Positions 6,790 to 12,232 of a DNA stretch of 12,232 nucleotides are shown piece by piece. Within the stretch, counting starts at the first letter, position 1; the number at the start of each line of letters is the position of its first letter. Both the position numbers and the translations under genes were made by a program. The DNA lies in assembly GCA_027382625.1 (NCBI GenBank), contig JAJKFJ010012493.1, positions 1 to 12,232 of the forward strand. The letters run 5' to 3'. The notes under the pieces are model-generated. The model did no database searches, was not told where the DNA came from, and was given only the letters and a program-made list of their open reading frames with translations. This DNA is from Tetmemena sp. SeJ-2015 (lineage: Eukaryota > Ciliophora > Spirotrichea > Sporadotrichida > Oxytrichidae).

Positions 6790-9100
6790 ATATTTTAAAT
6801 TCTCAAGGTCATCCTTGAGTTGTTTAAGTTACTCCTGCTATAAGTTGTATCTATCTGCGAGATATGCAATCTTCTTCTTTAGGTTTTGAAGTTTAGCAGC
6901 TGACTCGTCATACCTCCATTTCATGACGACGTTGTAGCCATTCTCTTTCTAAGAACTCACTGCACTATGAAAGTGTAAATAAGCTTCTCTTTACTTACAA
7001 TTGATGTGAACTCTAATCCAGGAGTTGATCTAAATGCTCGCTGACTTTAATTTGGAAGGAATCTATGAGCAGGTCCCCTTCACTGCTGTTATGTCTGAAA
7101 ATTTCAAAGTCCAGCAAGTCAGACTAAAGTAAAATCAAACTCTGAGAGATCCCATTCGAAACTGTTATGGTGAAGGTTTGACTATGACCTTGATAAGAAG
7201 GTTGCAGAGAGTTTTAAGTATTGCTGGTTTCAAAACTGAAAGAGAATGTCTCATTCCATGTGGGAGTTCGAAATTTCTAAACTACTTTTACTGATTGAAA
7301 GTTTATAAAATAGATAAAACATACAAGTTAGAAAGATTAAGCTAAATATTTTTAAGGTACGTCGCATTTTAATTTAATTTTATCACTCAAGTCAAGGCCT
7401 TATTAATATTCAGGAATTGAAATATCTGTAATTCTTATTATTTCTTCTAAAAATTGTCACCTCAACTTAAACGTTTAATTGCAACTTTAATGTTTAGAAA
7501 GGAAAAATTTAGCAATACATAAACTTTAAATTTTAAGATACATCTTTCTCAATTAAATAATTTAGTTTTTTTAATTAAATGTCGATATAAATTTAATTTA
7601 TTTATGTGAAGTTATGTTATCCATAACTAACTGAGTAATAGAGAGAATTTTATCCAAAAGCTTATTGAATTTCAGCTACGAGACTTGTGCTGATCAAACC
7701 TTAAATTATTCCAACATCTAGTCTAATAAAATATTAGGTTTGCTTCTGAACATAAAATAAGAAAACCTTTCCGAAGATAAAAATTGTCAAGTTTGAACTT
7801 ACTTCGATTTCAAAATCTTAGAAGGAAGTCTACCAGACTGGAGTTATCTGACCTTGTTCTCGCACAAAATAGCTCTAATTGAGAGTTTAAATTATTTAAG
7901 CTTACTCTAACTAAGATTTAAAATGAAATATTCAATATATAAGCTAAGATTTCTTGAGTTCCTAGCAGACCCTTTCAAATTTAATGTTGAATTTATCAAG
8001 CCTCTACTTTCTCTTCATAATCTCAGTTGCAATTTCAGAGATGAAAGTCTTTCTAAAGTTAAGTATTGTAAGCAAGTATTTAGACAATGCAAAAGGTGAA
8101 GATTTCAGTAGAACTTACTTGAAATTAAATTTTGGTCTTTAAGCTTCTCTCTATGCCTAAAGTAATTTCAGTTGACTTCTTGAAGATCTGTCACTATTTA
8201 GTTTTCCCAAGTTAACTTGCCCATAATCACTTTCATCATCTTAAATTTGAGCATCTAGTTTTGCATCTCTCTCTAAATGGAATCAATTGCCAAAGGATTT
8301 TACAAACTAGTGTCTGCTTCTAATTCCTTCTGTATTCTCTATAGCTTTCATTCAAACTCCATAGATGCTCTTCCTCCTCTTCAAACTCCTCAGAACTAAA
8401 GCAAATATATAACTAGAGCTCTAGCTTGATTTTTAGCTGGATGAACTTTTGCTAGATTCAGATTTAGAGTCTATCATGGGACTTTAGTCTCTCTACACAT
8501 ATTAAGCATTTTTCATTTCTTACTTGGTGTTTTCTCTCAGGGGAATCAAATATTGCTGCATCTTTGTTTTTATTGAGATTATCAATCTTCTTTTTTGAAG
8601 TTCTATGAGTATGGAAACAGCCTTATCTCTTGAGAAACTGACCATTGACTCCCTCAATTTCTAGTTTTTCAATAGAAATAAAAAGTTAAATAGTAATAAT
8701 TGCAAAATATTTATAGATTATTGAATGAGCAACTACTTGAGATCTAAAGCAGTTTCTAAATCCAGCTTTTTGTAGAGTTCTTTGGCTTTATTCGCAACTA
8801 TCATCATAAGTTTATTCCTTTGAAATGGAAGGTAAGATGGATTAGAACTTACATTGCTAGTAAAGATCAGCATTTTCTTTTTACTTGATGACTTGACTCT
8901 TTTTAGTTCTGACTGCCACTCTTTGGATGATGGGACCAGAGTTAGTTTATCTTATCAAATCAATCAAATTGCTCTAGTGCTTTTATTCCATAGATATTGT
9001 GTGTGAGCAGCTTATAAATGGTAGTCTTATTTAGTGAATTCAAAGGCAATAATTTAATTATATAATTCATTTCCTCTCTTTTCTGATTATATTTATCCAT
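6727..9100 (-). CDS. Protein with two divergent C2-like domains, coiled coil and Ser/Glu-rich linker
   Basis: Starts MDKYNQKREEMN at 9100. The N-terminal part is charged and helical in character (NKAKELYKKLDLETALDLKQ), followed by a Ser run and the acidic EEFEEEEEHLW near 8370. C2-like domain 1 (about 8000-7600) shows FNIKFERVCQELKKS, then SYFVREQGQITPVWQTSF and DFEIEVSSNLTIFIFGK. Domain 2 (about 7490-6950) shows LQLNVQVEVTIF, then KVVQKFRTPTWNETFSF and LLDFEIFRHNSSEGDLLIDS. The C-terminus is a coiled coil (AAKLQNLKKKIAYL..QLKQLKDDLENLKYN). The Asp ligands of Ca2+-binding C2 domains are not evident, so protein or lipid binding is more likely than Ca2+ sensing. Introns: 8053-8118 (66 nt), 7291-7324 (34 nt), 6965-6998 (34 nt). 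Several IESs. TGA at 6727-6729 ends it if the next IES is not removed. Two-C2 plus coiled-coil layouts occur in ciliary and centriolar proteins, but I cannot name an orthologue. Confidence 0.6.
7342..7451 (-). other. Unresolved interruption in C2-like domain 2 (candidate pointer TTTAG)
   Basis: The frame beginning LQLNVQVEVTIF meets several TGAs before the KVVQKFRTPTWNETF block resumes. TTTAG at 7447-7451 and 7342-7346 would remove 105 bp with the right phase. An alternative is a gene start at the ATG at 7365-7367. The join is not certain. Confidence 0.35.
7483..7529 (-). other. Possible in-frame IES, pointer TTAAAGTT (8 bp)
   Basis: TTAAAGTT at 7522-7529 and 7483-7490 bounds a 39-bp AT-rich unit, in phase and without TGA. 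Removal gives VSQNLKLQLNVQVEV, a cleaner first C2 strand. As the frame is open either way, support comes only from repeat and composition. Confidence 0.5.
7911..7952 (-). other. IES, pointer AAATCTTAG (9 bp)
   Basis: AAATCTTAG at 7944-7952 and 7911-7919 bounds a 33-bp unit containing an in-frame TGA (7932-7934). Removal joins CQELKKSQ to the first C2-like domain and makes the 9100 gene continuous with it. Confidence 0.8.
8265..8337 (-). other. Two probable short IESs (frame changes)
   Basis: The acidic block ..LNESYRE, the block LEADTSLQNPLAID and the block KLDAQIQDDESDYGQVN lie in three different frames. GAA at 8335-8337/8324-8326 (11 bp) and GAT at 8282-8284/8265-8267 (17 bp) are phase-correct pointers, but 3-bp repeats are weak and other choices exist. 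Confidence 0.4.
8394..8415 (-). other. IES, pointer TAGTT
   Basis: TAGTT at 8411-8415 and 8394-8398 bounds a 17-bp unit. Removal carries the Ser-rich run straight into the acidic EEFEEEEEH run, in phase at both copies. Confidence 0.7.
8949..8965 (-). other. Short IES, pointer GAT, 14 bp
   Basis: Within TTTGATTGATTTGATAAGATAAAC the open frame meets TGA. GAT at 8963-8965 and 8949-8951 removes 14 bp and joins KALEQFD to KLTLVPSSKEWQSEL. The region is internally repetitive, so the exact pointer is ambiguous although a shift is needed. Confidence 0.55.
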
Positions 9101-9202
9101 TTCAAAGATTCAAATCAAACTTTTAATTTTGAGGAGATTAATTAAAATTTTATTGTGTAAAATCAGTGATAAATTAATAACTTCAAAAGTTTATTAAGTT
9201 TA
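9101..9202. promoter_or_regulatory. Divergent promoter region
   Basis: The 102 bp between two head-to-head ATGs (9100 on - and 9203 on +) must serve both genes unless upstream exons or IESs exist. It is AT-rich; no specific motif is recognisable. Confidence 0.45.
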
Positions 9203-10248
9203 ATGAGCTCAAATAGAAAGAGAAAGATTATTTAGGAAGACTATTGCCCTAGTAATTCAAAATAAAATGAAATATCATCAGCAAGGACAGACTAGACATC
9301 TGTGTCAGCTGAATTTAGAAAATTAGGCATAGAAGAAGTAATTTTAAAGACAATTATGTCCTTAATTTGTATTATAGAATGTTGATATCTCAGGCGCAAC
9401 TTAATTGCAAGGAGAAAAGAAAAGGCGTGGCAAAAATGTATCAAAGTAATCACTATGTGAAGAAGAAGAATAGGAAGAAAATTCTTCAAATACTCCTTAG
9501 AAAAGAAGAAGATAGAAAGCTAAGCTGCAAGCTGTAGAAGAGTAGTAGATAAATTCATAGATTTTAAATCCTTTAAGCCTAGATCCAATTCAAGCTCAGC
9601 TTTTGCAATAATAGCAAGCTCAATATTTTAATATGATGCAGTAAATGGCTTTTATGTAGTAGCAACAATAGCTGAATTAAATGTCTTAGTTGCAATAAGC
9701 AGCAGCTGAGCCTGCAACCACAAAAAGAAAGAAAAAGGAGATGAGTTAACTTACAAATTAGAATCAGAGTTTTTCAGAGATGATGAATATCTCTAATTCA
9801 TAATACTCCACCGGAGTGAATCCTAACTTTTCCTAGATGTCTATGGACTAGCAGTAGCTTTTTATGGTTCCATAATTGTCTCAGCTTTAATCTCAAGCAA
9901 GCGCATAGTCAATACTTTCAACACCAGCGAAGAAAAAAAGACAAAGTAAAAAGAAAAATGCTAAAGAAGAAAATGGGACAGAGGATGCAGATGATTCATC
10001 TTGCTCATTTTTGCAAGGGCAGAAATATAATACTCCAGAGGAAGTAAGCTAAATTTAAATATAAATTTTACTAGGGAGATGGTTTGAGAACATTTTACGA
10101 AACTCTTCTTGAGCAGAAACCATGGTCTTAAATGGCTTAGAAATATTGTCTCGAAAGAGGGCTTCTTCCATTTGATATAGTAAGCAATTATATTTAGCAT
10201 GATGTATTTTAGGCCTCATAGATATCTTAGGAACTTAGAAATAAATGA
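9203..10248 (+). CDS. Gln-rich, probably nuclear protein with conserved-looking C-terminal motif, 315 aa
   Basis: Not recognised. Starts MSSNRKRKIIQEDY. After removal of a 67-bp IES and a 31-nt GT-AG intron (10044-10074) the length is 948 nt including TGA at 10246-10248, an exact multiple of three. Basic patches (KKRRGKN, QKRRRQKAK, KRKKKEM, AKKKRQSKKKNAK) look like nuclear localisation signals. The middle is Gln/Met-rich (LLQQQQAQYFNMMQQM; AFMQQQQQLNQM), encoded largely by TAA and TAG. An acidic stretch (EENGTEDADDSS) precedes the C-terminal segment GLRTFYETLLEQKPWSQMAQ and YCLERGLLPFDI, which has the composition of a folded helical motif and follows directly after the intron. A chromatin or transcription role is a guess from composition. 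Start chosen as the first ATG in the frame; an ATG at 9268 is in the other open frame. Confidence 0.75.
9325..9395 (+). other. IES, pointer AGGC
   Basis: AGGC at 9325-9328 and 9392-9395 bounds a 67-bp AT-rich unit with an in-frame TGA (GAATGTTGA). Removal joins SAEFRKLG to ATQLQGEKKRRGKN. The pointer is 4 bp and the protein is unconserved here, so the junction is inferred from phase and composition. Confidence 0.6.
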
Positions 10249-10786
10249 ATGAATCAAAATACGCACAATTAATTTGACATAATTTAGTTAATTAACATTA
10301 TGAGAAATATTATTTTAGTATAAATCTTATTTATAAAGCTATTAAATTATTTCAAGTATTATTTGCTCACAAAATAGAAATTCGTAGCTAAAGTTATATT
10401 TTAATTTAAATAATTTTCCTTTTTTTATTTTTATCTTAAGAACAAATTGTTAATTAAATAAATTGAAGGGGTTAAAAACATCAGGGATTAAAATTCATCT
10501 ATAGATTCTGAAACTTATTTAAGAACAAATAAATAAAATTTGTCTTTCTTCTTTAATCATAATCATAAACATAAATTTTAATTTATTTTGGACATTTTCT
10601 TCATAAATTGTATTATGATTCGGATATTGCATTAATTCGTAAATAAAACTATCTTATATCCCTTATAATTTATACAAGCAAAATATGATTTAGATATACC
10701 TTTCAATAGATTTGTGCTAATTATAATAATATTGCAAGATATTAATCTAATCTGTTGAATTTAATGCTTTAATTTTATGAATATTA
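10249..10786. other. AT-rich intergenic region
   Basis: The 538 bp between the Gln-rich gene and the GH28 gene, both on the + strand. Very AT-rich, with stop codons in all frames and no coding-like stretch, tRNA-like structure, transposon end or telomeric repeat. It should contain the 5' flank of the GH28 gene and possibly a site where somatic chromosomes are separated. Confidence 0.5.
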
Positions 10787-12232
10787 ATGAGAAACAAGGG
10801 ATCTGCTAGGATTAGCAGTAATCTACTATTAATGACAGCTAGCTATTTGCTAGCTTTGTCCACCTGCTCTCATAATGTGATGGATTATGGCGCTGTTTTT
10901 GGACTTTCTGACACTAACACTGCTTTCCAAAATTCTAGAGCTTTCTTACAAGCAGTAGCAGCAGCTAACGTTTCTAACACTGACCGCGAAGTGCTGCTAC
11001 CTAAATCCTGGACTAATGCCACTGATGGAACTCAGCACAATAGATAATGAGAGTCTCAAATATTCTTTATAAGTATTAATGTATTGGTTAATGATCTAGT
11101 TTTTACCTTCATGCCAATCTAAATGGGATTCTTGAATGATCTCACTTTCACTATTGATGGAGTTATTCAACTCTCAGACGACTACCTCTCATGGCCTGCT
11201 GATGACGGTAGAGCTCAGCATTTCTGGATGATTCAAGATTCAGAAAAAATCCACATTCAAGGTGCTGGAGTCCTTGAAGGACAAGGGTACTGGTGGTGGA
11301 TGAGAGAATATTTACATTCAATCTAATTTGGAGAGAAATATAATTCATTTTATTCTGAGAATACATCGTCGCAAATCCTAATGGAAGACCCAACATGTTA
11401 GCCATGCGCAGAGTGCGCCACTGCATAATAGAGGGAGTTGAATTCAAGAATTCTCCCATGTATCATCTCGAGTTATTAGATACTGATGATTTCCTCATTC
11501 AGGATCTTCAGATCAGAGTGGATATTTTAGAGTAGAAAAAACTCGCCATTAAATATGGCAAGTACAACTTCCGCCTCTCAATCCCTACTTTCCCTCTTAA
11601 CACCGATGGCATTGACCCCTCTGGATCAAACTATGTCATCAGAAATGTTAACATTACCTCCTACGATGATTCAATTGCTGTCAAGCCAGCTCACCAGGGT
11701 TACTAGATTTCTAAGTGCGCTGAAAATATCCTTGCCGAGAATTTGACAACATGGATGGGAGTGGGTATGACTCTAGGATCCGTTCCTCCTAACACCCAGC
11801 ATCACTGCATCCGTAACGTGACATTCAGAAACATCAACTTCTACTTCCCAATTAAGGCTGTCTACATTAAGTCCAACCCAGGAACTCAGGGTGATGGTGT
11901 GATTGAAAACATTCTCTACGAGAACCTTTGGATTTTCACTCCTATCTGGTGGAACATCTACATCGGGCCTCAGCAGCAAAAGCAGCCAGACGGTGGCGGT
12001 CCAGGATGCATGCTGTACCCTCTTATTGAGTAGTGCGAAACACAGCCTCGCATCACTATGCGCAACATTACCCTTAGAAACGTTCAGTCATATGGCGGCT
12101 ATCTGCCAGGCATAGTTAGATGCAATGAGACTAATCCTTGCACTGACATAGTCTTTGACAACGTTCATATCGATGGCGTTTTCGATCAGTTCAAATACGG
12201 ATTTATTACTGAGAACGTATATGGAAAGTCTA
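10787..12232 (+). CDS. Secreted glycoside hydrolase family 28 (polygalacturonase-like), 3' partial
   Basis: The N-terminus is basic then hydrophobic (NLLLMTASYLLALSTCS), a likely signal peptide, followed by VMDYGAVFGLSD, the usual GH28 start. Parallel beta-helix motifs follow: DGQGYW-like EGQGYWWWMREYIV (about 137-152), NTDGIDPSGSNYVIRNV (Asn229-Asp231), TSYDDSIAVK (Asp251-Asp252), TWMGVGMTLGS (Gly282-Gly284) and AVYIK (317-319). NTD and DD, the acid/base carboxylates, are intact. The canonical GHG and RIK motifs read GVG and YIK, so the His and Arg are missing, a change that may alter substrate choice. 439 residues are present after removing two IESs; the frame is open at the window edge. 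In-frame TAA/TAG encode Gln. From about 11370 onward the DNA is visibly richer in G+C than the rest of the window. Probably digests plant or algal pectin-like polymers in food vacuoles or outside the cell. Confidence 0.92.
11014..11093 (+). other. IES in GH28 gene, pointer TAATG
   Basis: TAATG at 11014-11018 and 11089-11093 bounds a 75-bp unit containing an in-frame TGA (11048-11050). Removal gives REVLLPKSWTN-DLVFTFMPIQ, the expected approach to the YTFMP-type strand. A third TAATG at 11077-11081 gives a 63-bp alternative, so the right boundary is uncertain. Confidence 0.7.
11304..11363 (+). other. IES in GH28 gene, pointer GAGAATA (7 bp)
   Basis: GAGAATA at 11304-11310 and 11357-11363 bounds a 53-bp AT-rich unit. 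Removal turns GGATGAGAGAATAT.. into the exact conserved join WWWMREYIVANPNGRPNML. Both the frame and the family motif are restored, and no intron signals are present. This is the clearest IES in the window. Confidence 0.95.

Noticed and set aside
8821..8858. GTAAGT..CAAAG segment as an intron in the 9100 gene
   Set aside because: It resembles an intron, but its 35-nt removal would break the frame that otherwise reads through into RNKLMMIVANKAKELYKKL; kept as coding unless a second change compensates.
10787..11459. GH28 interruptions as spliceosomal introns
   Set aside because: The 53-bp unit has no usable GT and AG ends, while a 7-bp direct repeat gives the exact conserved join; the 75-bp unit also lacks a phase-correct GT-AG pair.
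1..12232. Scrambled germline genes (permuted or inverted segments)
   Set aside because: All recognised segments of DPCD, ALG8 and GH28 are in order and on one strand. The long minus-strand region also reads in order. Missing pieces of the C2 domains could still lie elsewhere, but nothing here shows it.
1..12232. Telomeric repeats, transposase genes, CRISPR arrays, rRNA or tRNA genes
   Set aside because: No C4A4/G4T4 runs, no DDE transposase-like frames, no regularly spaced repeats and no cloverleaf-like sequence were seen.

Overview
The window looks like germline (micronuclear) DNA of a spirotrich-type ciliate related to Oxytricha or Stylonychia. Two things seen in the sequence support this. 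First, TAA and TAG occur inside every conserved reading frame at glutamine positions, and only TGA ends genes. Second, conserved frames are interrupted by short, mostly AT-rich segments bounded by direct repeats of 3-9 bp. Deleting each segment with one repeat copy restores the protein, which is how internal eliminated sequences (IESs) and their pointers behave. Spliceosomal GT-AG introns, mostly 24-66 nt, are also present and are distinct from the IESs. The genus is not determined.

Layout. 149-1051 (-): DPCD, a cilium-assembly protein, 3 introns and 2 IESs, predicted 236 aa. 1169-3068 (-): ALG8-type dolichyl-P-glucose glucosyltransferase, 5 introns and 4 IESs, predicted about 531 aa. 3197-9100 (-): a long, IES-dense coding stretch. 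Its 5' part (9100 to about 6727) encodes a charged and coiled-coil-like N-terminus, a Ser/Glu-rich linker and two divergent C2-like domains. Its 3' part (about 6720-3197) encodes a low-complexity Gln/Asn/Ser-rich protein. Whether these are one gene or two depends on which of two overlapping direct repeats is used near 6690-6790. 9203-10248 (+): a Gln-rich, probably nuclear protein with a well-formed C-terminal motif, divergent from the previous gene across 102 bp. 10249-10786: AT-rich intergenic DNA. 10787 to the window end (+): a secreted GH28 (polygalacturonase-like) protein with 2 IESs, running off the edge.

The genes have unrelated functions (cilia, ER N-glycosylation, C2 proteins, pectin-type glycoside hydrolase), so this is not an operon or a pathway cluster. 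In the somatic nucleus they would probably lie on separate small chromosomes. All gene segments are in order and on one strand, so I see no scrambling. Every product length here assumes the listed excisions. For DPCD, ALG8, the 9203 gene and GH28 the remaining coding length is a consistent multiple of three, which is a useful internal check.
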